Assembly: GCA_005884745.1 (NCBI GenBank)
Contig: VAZU01000004.1
Location: forward strand, 16,057-37,626
Reading direction: 5' to 3'
DNA length: 21,570 nucleotides
Source of the DNA: Alphaproteobacteria bacterium
Lineage (GTDB): Bacteria; Pseudomonadota; Alphaproteobacteria; Rhizobiales; Xanthobacteraceae
Part shown: positions 15,159 through 21,570 of the stretch, piece after piece
How positions within the stretch are numbered: position 1 is the stretch's first letter
Layout: each line of letters starts with the position of its first letter
The notes under the pieces: model-generated
The model's input: only the letters and a program-made list of their open reading frames with translations
Told to the model about the DNA's origin: nothing
The model's database searches: none
Made by a program: the position numbers and the translations under genes

Positions 15159-15746
15159 ATGGCCCGGGTGCGTGCTTTCATCTGCGCGCTGGCTCTGGGA
15201 GCTGCCACGCTGGTCACGGCGGCGGGTGCCGACACCCCCGACCGCGTCGCCGGGTTCGACCGCGACCCGGACTGGCGAACCTACGTGGATCCGGATCGCG
15301 GCACCGCGGTCGAATATCCGGCCGCGGTATTTTCCGTTCAGGCCGGCGCTCCGGAACGCGGTTCCGGTCAGGAGTTCCGAACCCAGGACGGCCGTGCGCG
15401 GCTCATCATCTACACGCTGCCCAACGAGGAGCGGCGCAGCCCTCGATCCTATCTCGAGCGGCATCTTCTGCTCGCTCCGGGCGCGCTCGAATATACCAGA
15501 GTGACGCGGCATTTCTTTGCGATCTCCGGCATGCGGGACGCCGAGATATTTTACAGCCGCTGCAATTTCCCGCGTGGGCGGCGCGGCGACATGCGCTGCA
15601 TTTTTCTGCAATATCCGCAGCGCGAGGCCGAGGCTTGGGATGCGATCGTCACGCGGGTCAGTCTTTCCCTGCGCGACCAACCTCTCGCCGCCGGAATGGC
15701 ATCGAGTGAACGAAGCCGGATAGGCAAACGTTGGCGGAGACGCTAG
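15159..15746 (+). CDS. Secreted hypothetical protein, 195 aa
   Basis: 195 aa. A Sec signal peptide occupies about residues 1-24 (MARVRAFICALALGAATLV, then TAAGA before D). The mature part starts with FDRDPDWRTYVDPDRGTAVEYPAAVF, a pattern seen in exported proteins that read as sandwich-like folds, and contains two cysteines (in RCNF and MRCIF) that could form a disulfide. I do not recognise a named domain. GAGGGAAG lies upstream of the ATG. The next gene follows after 45 bp on the same strand, so the two may be co-transcribed from the GGAAC-type promoter upstream. Confidence 0.75.
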   Translation: MARVRAFICALALGAATLVTAAGADTPDRVAGFDRDPDWRTYVDPDRGTAVEYPAAVFSVQAGAPERGSGQEFRTQDGRARLIIYTLPNEERRSPRSYLERHLLLAPGALEYTRVTRHFFAISGMRDAEIFYSRCNFPRGRRGDMRCIFLQYPQREAEAWDAIVTRVSLSLRDQPLAAGMASSERSRIGKRWRRR

Positions 15747-15791
15747 ACTTTCGTCCGCCTCCCGGTTTCGGCGGCAGAACGGAGATATCCG

Positions 15792-16076
15792 GTGCACATC
15801 CTCTGGATCATCCTGATTGGATTCATCGCGGGCATCATTGCGCGGATCTTGGCGCCGGGGCCCAACAATCCTAACGGTTTCATCCTGACGACGGTGCTCG
15901 GCATCTTGGGCGCATTCGTGGCGACCTATCTCGGCCAGGCCATCGGCTGGTATCGAGTGGATCAGGGCGCGGGTATCATCGGCGCGATCGTCGGCGCGCT
16001 GGTGGTGCTGTTCATATGGCACCGGCTTGTGAGCACCAACACCATCCGCGACGTGGGCGGCCGGCGCTGGCTGTAG
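15792..16076 (+). CDS. GlsB/YeaQ/YmgE family stress membrane protein
   Basis: 94 aa from a GTG start with GGAG just upstream. Three hydrophobic segments are visible: ILWIILIGFIAGIIARILAP at the N-terminus, ILTTVLGILGAFVATYLG, and GIIGAIVGALVVLFIWHRLV. The Gly-rich membrane pattern, with GFIAGIIAR and a C-terminal GAIVGA block, is that of the transglycosylase-associated / GlsB-YeaQ-YmgE family, small inner-membrane proteins induced by acid, osmotic or general stress. The biochemical role is unknown. It lies 45 bp after the secreted protein gene and converges on the 125-aa gene. Confidence 0.93.
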   Translation: MHILWIILIGFIAGIIARILAPGPNNPNGFILTTVLGILGAFVATYLGQAIGWYRVDQGAGIIGAIVGALVVLFIWHRLVSTNTIRDVGGRRWL

Positions 16077-16094
16077 GCGATCGGGCGGCGGGAA

Positions 16095-16124
16095 CCGGTC
16101 GGCGGTGCACACTGCCGGTTCGGA
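16095..16124. terminator. Hairpin between convergent genes
   Basis: GAACCGG and CCGGTTC form a 7-bp stem with a 16-nt loop in the 69-bp gap after the GlsB-family stop. There is no T tract, so termination is only a possibility. Confidence 0.35.
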
Positions 16125-16145
16125 CGTGCTCGCGCCGATCCGCCA

Positions 16146-16523
16146 TCAATGCAGCGTGCCGACGGACTTTGGCACCTTGCGCTGCAGACGGACGGTCGCT
16201 CCCTCGCTTCCGCCTCTCGCTGCTCGCGCAGGACCCCGTTCAATCGTCCGCAGCGCATCCATCACGGCATCGAACTCCACCGGCTCGCAGCTCGCCGACG
16301 GCATCCACTTCAGTCCGAATGCCGCCTCATCGGCGCAAATGCGCGCAAGCCAACGGGCCAGAATTGCGCGTTTTTCCGCGATGCCCATGCCGGGGTGAGC
16401 GACGACCTCGAACGGATCCGAAAACACCGCCTCGGGAGACAGCAATTCTTCGAGCTCGGACATGCGATCCCGCGGATCACGGTGAGCGCGCGCGCGTGGC
16501 GGGCGGCCTGGCCTGCGTGCCAT
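16146..16523 (-). CDS. Conserved hypothetical protein, 125 aa
   Basis: 125 aa from 16523. The core MSELEELLSPEAVF, FEVVAHPGMGIAEKRAILARW and CADEAAF resembles a small family of unnamed alphaproteobacterial proteins with a V(x)P...EKRAILASW pattern; the function is unknown. A second possible start at 16463 would remove an Arg-rich 20-residue N-terminus. I prefer 16523 because AGAGC sits 5 nt before it and the GGAAC-type promoter at 16562-16586 predicts a leader of about 30 nt. The tail is basic. No membrane segment or signal peptide is seen. Confidence 0.75.
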   Translation of the reverse strand: MARRPGRPPRARAHRDPRDRMSELEELLSPEAVFSDPFEVVAHPGMGIAEKRAILARWLARICADEAAFGLKWMPSASCEPVEFDAVMDALRTIERGPARAARGGSEGATVRLQRKVPKSVGTLH

Positions 16524-16561
16524 GAAGCTCTTTCGAACCTGGAGACCCCGTACGCCCGCAA

Positions 16562-16586
16562 AACACGATGCCGGTCCTAAGGTTCC
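16562..16586 (-). promoter_or_regulatory. EcfG-type promoter candidate for the 125-aa gene
   Basis: On the minus strand: GGAAC (16586-16582), 16-bp spacer, TGTT (16565-16562), the same variant as in front of the csbD-like gene. Confidence 0.5.
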
Positions 16587-16743
16587 GGCCTTCCAAAAAT
16601 TCTCTCAGCCTCTCGGGCCATGCTGCACCGCAGCGAGGCGACCTCATCGGCCTTCAGTCGTTGCACCAAAATGCCTTACCGGACCAAGAGCGCGTCTTGC
16701 GCCGGCCGCATAAATCCACCACGCGCCCAAAAAGGGAACGCCC

Positions 16744-17742
16744 GTGACGTGGTTCGTCCAACCGCGGCTCATCAATGACGTCTTCTCCGATCCGGGGCTC
16801 CTGATCGATTTTCGCTTCGGGCGTCGAGCAATCCTGTTCGACCTCGGCGATATCCATGGGCTTTCGTCCCGTGAAATCTTCCGGATCAGCCACGTTTTCG
16901 TGTCCCACACCCATATGGATCATTTCGCGGGATTTGACCGCCTGCTTCGGTTCACGTTGCGGAGGTCGGCACCGCTTCACCTCGTCGGTCCCGACGGCTT
17001 CATCGAGCGCGTGCGCCACAAACTCGCAGCCTATAGCTGGAACCTGTTGGGCCAGGACGCGGTCGAGTTCTCGATCAGTGCGATGGAGTTCGTCGCCGAT
17101 CGATTGACCCAAGCGTGCCGCTTCTGCGCTCGCGAGGCGTTTGAACCGCGCCCGTTTGCGCCCCCGGAACTGCCCGCAGGCACCGTGCTCGACGACGAGG
17201 CGTTCCGGATCCACGCAAGCGTGCTCGATCACGGCATCCCCTGCCTGGCCTTTGCGTTTCAGGAAAAGCTGCGGATCAACGTGAATAAAGCAGGGCTCGA
17301 CGCCCTCGGGCTTCCGGTCGGGCCGTGGCTCAACGAGGCCAAGCGCGTGGTACGGCGCGGAGGCGACGACGGCACCCAGATCTTCGTCGCGCCGGATCGA
17401 CTGGTTCCGCTCGGCTTGCTGAAGGCCGAGGCGCTGCACCTGGCTGCCGGCCAGAGGATCACATACGTGGTCGATGCGGCTTACCATCCGGCCAATGTCG
17501 AGCGGATCACGGCGCTCGCGCGCCGTGCCGACCAGCTCTTCATCGAGACCGCATTTCTCGAGGCGGACGCCGCGCTTGCCGCCGAACGCCGGCATCTCAC
17601 GGCCGCGCCAGCCGGCGCGATCGCCCCCGCCGCCGAGGTGGTCCGCATCACCCCGTTTCACTTCTCGCCGCGATACTTGGACCGTGAAGACCAATTGCGT
17701 CGCGAAGCGGAACTTGCGTTCCGGGGCGGTGACGGCCCTTGA
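16744..17742 (+). CDS. RNase Z-like MBL-fold metallohydrolase
   Basis: 332 aa from the GTG at 16744, with AAGGGA upstream. The metallo-beta-lactamase motif is VSHTHMDHFAGFD (H55, H57, D59, H60). Further metal ligands are likely H163 in LDHGIPCLAF, D244 in VVDAAY and H306 in FHFSPRY. The LDHGIP, LGLPVGPWL and HFSPRY blocks match the layout of tRNase Z (RNase Z), which trims tRNA 3' ends, but the second half is divergent, so this may be a paralogue with a different substrate. Zn-dependent and probably cytosolic. It is divergent from the 125-aa gene. Confidence 0.85.
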   Translation: MTWFVQPRLINDVFSDPGLLIDFRFGRRAILFDLGDIHGLSSREIFRISHVFVSHTHMDHFAGFDRLLRFTLRRSAPLHLVGPDGFIERVRHKLAAYSWNLLGQDAVEFSISAMEFVADRLTQACRFCAREAFEPRPFAPPELPAGTVLDDEAFRIHASVLDHGIPCLAFAFQEKLRINVNKAGLDALGLPVGPWLNEAKRVVRRGGDDGTQIFVAPDRLVPLGLLKAEALHLAAGQRITYVVDAAYHPANVERITALARRADQLFIETAFLEADAALAAERRHLTAAPAGAIAPAAEVVRITPFHFSPRYLDREDQLRREAELAFRGGDGP

Positions 17743-17750
17743 AATGGCCA

Positions 17751-17775
17751 GGAACCCATTCGGCGCTCGCCGGTT
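17751..17775 (+). promoter_or_regulatory. EcfG-type promoter candidate for the DUF892 gene
   Basis: GGAAC (17751-17755), 16-bp spacer, GGTT (17772-17775), one mismatch from CGTT. The predicted leader to the ATG at 17841 is about 57 nt. Confidence 0.5.
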
Positions 17776-17840
17776 TTCCCTCCGGGACCGTCGCAAACCG
17801 TCGCGAGGGCGACCTCGCCGAACCCAGGAAGAGGAAGATC

Positions 17841-18347
17841 ATGGGCCTGTTCTCGAGGGACATCAAATCGATGGATGATCTGTTCGTGCACACGTTGCGG
17901 GATATCTATTACGCCGAGAACCAGATCCTGAAATCGCTGCCGGACATGGTCGAGAAGGCGGCAAACCCCAAGCTCAAGCAGGGCTTCCAGGCGCACCTGA
18001 ACGAGACCAAGAACCACGTGAAGCGGCTCGAGCAGGTATTCCAGCTCGAAGGGCAGTCGGTGAAATCGGTGGATTGTCCGGCGATCGACGGCATCCTGGA
18101 GGAGGCGGATGACGTCATCGGCGATGTCGACGACAAGAACGTTCTCGACGCGGCCATGATCGCCGCGGCGCAAGCCGTCGAGCACTATGAGATCACGCGT
18201 TATGGCGCCTTGATCGCCTGGGCCAAGCAGCTCGGGCGCAATGACTGCGCCAAGATCCTCGAGCAGACCCTGCAGGAAGAGAAGGCGACCGACAAGAAGC
18301 TGACCGACATGGCCGAGAGCAAGGTCAACGTCATGGCGGCGAGCTGA
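17841..18347 (+). CDS. DUF892 (YciE/YciF) ferritin-like protein
   Basis: 168 aa, all helical. Diagnostic blocks are LFVHTLRDIYYAENQILKSL at about residues 13-32, HLNETKNHVKRLEQVF at 53-68, AVEHYEITRYGAL near 113-125 and QTLQEEKATDKKL near 145-157. The Glu and His residues in these helices form the di-iron site of the ferritin-like superfamily. YciE/YciF-type proteins are induced by general and osmotic stress; the exact reaction is not established. AGGAAGAGGAAG before the ATG is a strong RBS and rules out an earlier in-frame start. Two more stress-type genes follow on the same strand. Confidence 0.95.
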   Translation: MGLFSRDIKSMDDLFVHTLRDIYYAENQILKSLPDMVEKAANPKLKQGFQAHLNETKNHVKRLEQVFQLEGQSVKSVDCPAIDGILEEADDVIGDVDDKNVLDAAMIAAAQAVEHYEITRYGALIAWAKQLGRNDCAKILEQTLQEEKATDKKLTDMAESKVNVMAAS

Positions 18348-18384
18348 GCGGATCGGACGCGCCTCGCTCCGGCGGGAGCTCTCC

Positions 18385-18630
18385 ATGCCTTCGACACCGA
18401 CTGCGAAGCAGGAGAAAGGGCGGCGCAAGCTCGTGGAATTCGACGAGGAGACCTGGGCTGCGCTCGATGTGCTCGCGCGGGATCGGTTCGCGAGCTTCCA
18501 GGAGCTGGCTGATGAGGCGTTCCGGGACCTGCTTCAAAAGCATCATCGTCCGGTCGGCCTTCGCGCCGCGCTAAAGGAGAGTGTCAAGGCCGACGCCGGA
18601 CGCAAGCGACGAAGGGATCGAGCGGAATAA
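18385..18630 (+). CDS. Small helical protein with possible ribbon-helix-helix fold, 81 aa
   Basis: 81 aa with GGGAG before the ATG. KLVEFDEETWAALDVLARDR, then a stretch through FQELADEAFRDLLQKH, gives a beta strand followed by two helices, the order of a ribbon-helix-helix DNA-binding unit. The C-terminus is Lys/Arg-rich. Such proteins are often small repressors or antitoxins, but no toxin gene is adjacent. It starts 37 bp after DUF892 and is probably in the same transcript. Recognition of the fold is tentative. Confidence 0.7.
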   Translation: MPSTPTAKQEKGRRKLVEFDEETWAALDVLARDRFASFQELADEAFRDLLQKHHRPVGLRAALKESVKADAGRKRRRDRAE

Positions 18631-18692
18631 CACGGGGCATCCGCTCGCGGCGGCGACGTCCGCCGCAGCGGGTGACCACAATGGGAGCGCAG

Positions 18693-19100
18693 ATGAGCAG
18701 ATCAGTTCGACGATTCGGCTCCGTTGCGGCAGTCTTGCTCGCCGCCGCCATTGCGGTGGGGTACGCCGATGCCCAGGGCGAGGATAAAAGCTCGAAGGAT
18801 TCCCCTGCCGCGACCGCGGCCGATGCGCCGCGCGATGTTCCGAGCCTGGAGCTCAGCCAATCCCAGAGGGAAGCCATCTATCAGAGCATCAGCAACCGGC
18901 AGGCCAAGAAGGATACGGCTCCCATCGGTTTTCGCGCGGCAGTCGGGGCCCATGTCCCCGATTCGATCAAGCTCGAGCCGTTGCCGAAAGCGGTGGTCGA
19001 ACTGGTGCCGAAAACGGTCGACTACGAATATGCCTTCGTGGCCAATCAGGTACTCATCGTCGAACCGCGGTCGAGGACGGTGGTGGAGGTGATCCATTGA
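18693..19100 (+). CDS. Secreted DUF1236 protein, 135 aa
   Basis: 135 aa from the ATG at 18693, set by GGGAG at 18684-18688; in-frame starts at 18672 and 18681 would only lengthen the signal peptide. Signal peptide: MSRSVRRFG, an Ala/Val-rich core, and a likely cut after YADA. The C-terminus is a clear DUF1236 domain: VGAHVPDSIKLEPLPKAVVE and VPKTVDYEYAFVANQVLIV, ending RSRTVVEVIH. Unlike the first DUF1236 protein it has no repeat region. It follows the 81-aa gene after 62 bp and may share the DUF892 transcript. Function unknown; exported. Confidence 0.9.
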   Translation: MSRSVRRFGSVAAVLLAAAIAVGYADAQGEDKSSKDSPAATAADAPRDVPSLELSQSQREAIYQSISNRQAKKDTAPIGFRAAVGAHVPDSIKLEPLPKAVVELVPKTVDYEYAFVANQVLIVEPRSRTVVEVIH

Positions 19101-19153
19101 TGTTGCGCGGCAAAGCTGCGACAAAAGCCGTGGCGCCCGCCAGACCCGGCGCC

Positions 19154-19178
19154 GGAACGACAGCGGGAGCTGCGCCTT
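19154..19178 (+). promoter_or_regulatory. Weak EcfG-type promoter candidate before the 58-aa gene
   Basis: GGAAC (19154-19158), 16-bp spacer, CCTT (19175-19178), one mismatch from CGTT. It would start a transcript near 19188, upstream of the strong hairpin at 19242-19273. Confidence 0.3.
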
Positions 19179-19241
19179 TTGGAGACGTGCTGGGCGGGTC
19201 TTCCGTGCATCAACACGATTCTCCCCGATCGCTCGGCATCG

Positions 19242-19273
19242 CCCCGGCCGACTCGGGCGAGTGTCGGCCGGGG
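19242..19273 (+). terminator. Strong GC hairpin, possible terminator
   Basis: CCCCGGCCGAC (19242-19252) pairs perfectly with GTCGGCCGGGG (19263-19273), 11 bp around a 10-nt loop. The downstream T content is low (CGCATCGTTTCGG), so efficiency is uncertain. It lies between the DUF1236 stop and the 58-aa start codon. Confidence 0.55.
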
Positions 19274-19296
19274 CGCATCGTTTCGGGGTGGTGAAC

Positions 19297-19473
19297 ATGC
19301 CAACCAAAAAGCCGATGCCCAAACGCCGCGACCAGCACAAACCGCGCGATCGAGCCAAGAAACGGCAAGAGGAAGCGGCGCTGGAGAGAGCGCTCGAGGA
19401 CACCTTTCCTTCCTCCGATCCAGTGGCTCTGACGCAGCCCACCATAGCCAGCAAGAAAAAACCGCGCCCATAG
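19297..19473 (+). CDS. Small charged hypothetical protein, 58 aa
   Basis: 58 aa: a Lys/Arg-rich head (MPTKKPMPKRRDQHKPRDR), a helix (RQEEAALERALEDTF) and the motif TFPSSDPVALTQP. Short proteins with an ALEDTFPASDPV-type motif are widespread and unnamed in Alphaproteobacteria, often near other stress genes. The ATG at 19297 is chosen because the upstream in-frame sequence runs through the hairpin at 19242-19273. GGGGTGGTG lies before it. Function unknown. Confidence 0.7.
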   Translation: MPTKKPMPKRRDQHKPRDRAKKRQEEAALERALEDTFPSSDPVALTQPTIASKKKPRP

Positions 19474-19481
19474 CGGGTCTT

Positions 19482-19518
19482 GGGCCGCGTGGCCGAGCGG
19501 GAATTTGCGTCGCGGCCC
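19482..19518. repeat. Inverted repeat after the 58-aa gene
   Basis: GGGCCGCG (19482-19489) and CGCGGCCC (19511-19518) form an 8-bp stem with a 21-nt loop, just past the stop codon. It may be a Rho-assisted or weak terminator. Confidence 0.4.
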
Positions 19519-19592
19519 CGCCGGTATGCGCCGCCGATGCTCCGTGACGATCAGCAATATTCCCCGCATTCGGCGCCGCGCGCCGGGCCGCG

Positions 19593-19617
19593 GGAACTTT
19601 TCCGAAACTTTGCCATT
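19593..19617 (+). promoter_or_regulatory. EcfG-type promoter candidate for the nucleotidyltransferase
   Basis: GGAAC (19593-19597), 16-bp spacer, CATT (19614-19617), one mismatch from CGTT. The predicted leader to the ATG at 19658 is about 31 nt. Confidence 0.4.
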
Positions 19618-19657
19618 GGTTCGGGATGCCCGAGACCCCGTGCCCGAACGCGCAACG

Positions 19658-20422
19658 ATGATGCGCGCCGCAGCCGAGCCCACGGCGCTGTCCCCGCAGG
19701 CCGAATCCTTCTACGGCGAGGCGCTGCGCGAGTTGTCTCACCTGGGTCTTCCGTTCCTGCTGGCGGGCACTTATGCGGTGAGCGCCTACACCGGCATCAC
19801 CCGTACCACCAAGGATCTCGACGTCTTTTGCAGGCCGGGGGATTACCCGCGGATCCTCGCGCATTTCAAAGACCTCGATTATCAGATCGAGATCGAAGAC
19901 GATCGTTGGATCGGCAAAGTCTACAAGGGCGAATTGTTCTTCGACGTGATCTTTGCCGCGGCGAACGGCACCATGCCGGTCGGCGACGAGTGGTTTGAGC
20001 ATGCCAAGCAAACCGAGGTGTTCGGCATTCCCGTGCGCATCATCGGACCGACCGAGCTGGTATGGTCCAAGGCGTTCATCCAGACCCGTACGCGCTACGA
20101 TGGCGCGGACGTGGTGCACGTCATGCTCAAGCAGCACGAGCACATCGATTGGCGCCGGCTGCTCGCGTACATGGATCTGCACTGGGAAGTCCTGCTGATG
20201 CACGTCCTCAATTTTCGCTGGATCTATCCGACCGAGCGCGACCACGTGCCACGTTGGCTGCTCCACGAGTTGATCGAGCGGCTGCAACGCCAGCTCGCGC
20301 TGCCCGTGCCGCGCATCAAGACCTGCCGCGGCCGGATGTTTTCTCGCGCCGACTACGAGATCGCGATCCGGCAATGGGGCTTCGCCGACGTCGACGCCGA
20401 CGAGGAAACGCCGGATGGCTGA
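19658..20422 (+). CDS. Nucleotidyltransferase-fold protein
   Basis: 254 aa from the ATG at 19658 (a second ATG follows at once); the frame is open further upstream, but that part is Arg/Pro-rich and lacks family character. The nucleotidyltransferase signature is LLAGTYAVSAYTGITRTTKD followed by LDVF, giving the Asp pair D53 and D55; a third Asp is D96 in LFFDVIF. This is the metal-binding triad of the Pol-beta-like NTase superfamily, in the branch that includes AbiEii-type and other uncharacterised proteins. A helical C-terminal half follows. The stop codon overlaps the next start by 8 nt, indicating translational coupling to the phosphoesterase. The substrate (RNA, protein or small molecule) is unknown. 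Confidence 0.85.
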   Translation: MMRAAAEPTALSPQAESFYGEALRELSHLGLPFLLAGTYAVSAYTGITRTTKDLDVFCRPGDYPRILAHFKDLDYQIEIEDDRWIGKVYKGELFFDVIFAAANGTMPVGDEWFEHAKQTEVFGIPVRIIGPTELVWSKAFIQTRTRYDGADVVHVMLKQHEHIDWRRLLAYMDLHWEVLLMHVLNFRWIYPTERDHVPRWLLHELIERLQRQLALPVPRIKTCRGRMFSRADYEIAIRQWGFADVDADEETPDG

Positions 20423-21127
20423 ACGCAGCCGCAAGAAGCTCACCGTCGCCGCCATCGGCGATCTCCACGTCCGCCAGGAACGTACCGGCGTGCTGCGGGA
20501 GCTGTTCGCGGAAATGTCGAAGGCCGCCGACGTGCTGGTGCTGTGCGGCGATCTGACCGACGTCGGCAATCCCCGCGAAGCCGAGGGTCTGGCGGAGGAC
20601 CTCCGTGCTTGCTCGATTCCGGCGGTCGGCGTGCTCGGCAACCACGATTACGAATCTGGCCACGCCGAAGAGGTCGGGAAGATCCTGCGCGACGGCGGCC
20701 TTCACTTGCTCGACGGCCAGTCTTGCGAAATCGAAGACGTGGGCTTCGTCGGCGTGAAGGGATTCGCCGGCGGATTCGGCCGGCGCATGCTGAGCTCGTT
20801 CGGCGAAGCCGTAGTCAAGAACTTCGTCGCCGAAGCGAGCGGCTCGAAAATGCCATGCGCGCGGTCAAGAATGAACGCGCGCTGGTCGTCCTGCACTACG
20901 CCCCGATCCAGGACACCATCGAGGACGAGCCGTTGGAGATCTACCCGTTTCTCGGCTGCTCGCGGCTTGCCGAGACGATCGACCGGTTCAAGGTCAGCGC
21001 CGTCGTTCACGGCCATGCTCACCGCGGCCGTTACGAGGGCCGTACGCCCGGCGGCGCACCGGTCTACAATGTGGCTTTTGCAGTCGCAAAGCCGACCGGG
21101 CGGCCCTATGCGCTGATCGAAATTTGA
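20415..21127 (+). pseudogene. Calcineurin-like metallophosphoesterase, disrupted by an apparent 1-nt deletion
   Basis: The first frame gives MAERSRKKLTVAAIGDLHVR with the D-x-H motif, then CGDLTD (GDxxD) and GNHDY (GNHD), and is sound up to FVAEA at about 20836. After that the frame loses meaning. The following frame then reads ERLENAMRAVKNERALVVLH, YAP, VVHGHAHRGRY (GHxH) and ends PYALIEI at 21127. Restoring one base near 20835-20837 would give a full protein of about 237 residues with all metallophosphoesterase motifs. As read, the second metal-site half is lost. The start overlaps the nucleotidyltransferase stop by 8 nt. The substrate is unknown; the break could be natural or a sequencing error. 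Confidence 0.88.
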
Positions 21128-21248
21128 CGATCACCCCGCGCCGGGCTTTATCCTGACATTTCGAGATCGTGTGCCCAGCTGACGAACTCGTGAACGGCGA
21201 GCGATGACCGCGCCGGCAATATGCATGAGTAACGATCGGAGACATTCC

Positions 21249-21570
21249 ATGCGCTCAACAATTCTGTACCTGGCAGCCGCTGCAACCCTGGCCGCGATCT
21301 CCGGGCCTGCCATGGCGCAGACCGGCGGCGGCCCGCCGCCGCAGCTCGCGACCGCGACGTTCGCCGGCGGCTGCTTCTGGTGCATGGAAGCGCCGTTCGA
21401 CAAGCTTGACGGCGTCGTCTCGGTCACGGTCGGATATACCGGCGGCACCAAAACGAACCCCACGTACGAGCAAGTGTCGGCCGGCTCGACCGGGCATGCC
21501 GAGTCCGTCCAGCTGACATACGACCCGGGCAAGATCGGCTATCCGAAGCTGCTCGACGTGTTCTGGCACA
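21249..21570 (+). CDS. msrA: Secreted peptide methionine sulfoxide reductase A, 3' end outside window
   Basis: 107 residues visible. A signal peptide (MRSTILYLAAAATLAAI, likely cut after AMA at residue 23) precedes the MsrA catalytic motif FAGGCFWCMEAPF, with nucleophile C42. Then come GVVSVTVGYTGG, PTYEQVSAGSTGHAESVQ, and the helix YPKLLDVFWH, where the window ends. MsrA reduces the S-epimer of methionine sulfoxide; the signal peptide means it repairs proteins in the periplasm. GGAGA lies before the ATG. No GGAAC-type promoter was seen upstream. Its distance of 121 bp from the phosphoesterase suggests its own promoter. Confidence 0.95.
   Translation, partial: MRSTILYLAAAATLAAISGPAMAQTGGGPPPQLATATFAGGCFWCMEAPFDKLDGVVSVTVGYTGGTKTNPTYEQVSAGSTGHAESVQLTYDPGKIGYPKLLDVFWH

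Noticed and set aside
16735..16759. GGAAC just before the RNase Z-like gene start
   Set aside because: No CGTT-like -10 occurs 16 or 17 bp downstream, and transcription would begin inside the gene.
19482..19518. tRNA-Ser/Leu-like start (CGTGGCCGAGCGG)
   Set aside because: No anticodon arm, T arm with GGTTCGA or acceptor stem follows; it is only an 8-bp inverted repeat.
19046..20641. 531-codon antisense open frame over the nucleotidyltransferase region
   Set aside because: It covers several plus-strand genes with proper RBSs and motifs; it shows no domain of its own.

Overview
The window is GC-rich bacterial chromosome, most likely from a soil- or plant-associated alphaproteobacterium of the Hyphomicrobiales (Rhizobiales). 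The evidence is the gene families: two DUF1236 secreted proteins, a DUF3309 mini membrane protein, a CsbD protein, a DUF892 ferritin-like protein, a short Ku protein, and a rhizobial-style Crp/Fnr regulator. A repeated promoter motif, GGAAC-N16/17-CGTT, points the same way: it is the signature of EcfG, the sigma factor of the alphaproteobacterial general stress response. No rRNA, tRNA, CRISPR array, insertion sequence or phage gene was seen.

Layout. Positions 1-6760 are mostly metabolic: the 3' part of a quinone oxidoreductase, an HSL-type esterase, a broken phosphoenolpyruvate carboxylase gene (ppc), an isoprenylcysteine-methyltransferase-type membrane protein, and a MetX-like alpha/beta hydrolase. 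From about 6.8 to 19.6 kb is a dense run of small stress-type genes: a 78-aa unknown, CsbD, DUF3309, DUF1236, an MFS transporter, a single-domain response regulator, a zinc-ribbon protein, a Crp/Fnr regulator, a very basic 77-aa protein, a membrane-anchored Pro/Ala-rich protein, Ku, a secreted protein with a GlsB/YeaQ membrane protein, an RNase Z-like MBL hydrolase, DUF892, a small helical protein, a second DUF1236 protein and a 58-aa protein. The window closes with a nucleotidyltransferase overlapping a frameshifted metallophosphoesterase, and the start of a secreted MsrA.

How it fits together. Reading the intergenic regions by eye gave thirteen GGAAC-type promoter candidates with a matching -10 element at 16 or 17 bp. 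Three are exact matches to the consensus. Most lie about 10-60 bp (predicted start to start codon) in front of one of these genes, on the correct strand. The central 13 kb therefore looks like a general-stress-response island covering desiccation and oxidative stress, envelope proteins, DNA end joining and iron storage-like functions.

The most interesting non-coding signals are two. One exact EcfG-type promoter at 9236-9260 does not sit next to a gene start; it sits immediately before two stem-loops, so it may drive a stress-induced small RNA. A second structured element at 6801-6995 ends in a textbook terminator on the minus strand and contains two mutually exclusive hairpins. Two genes are disrupted: ppc by an apparent deletion of about 58 nt, and the metallophosphoesterase by an apparent 1-nt loss. 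Both could be real or assembly errors.
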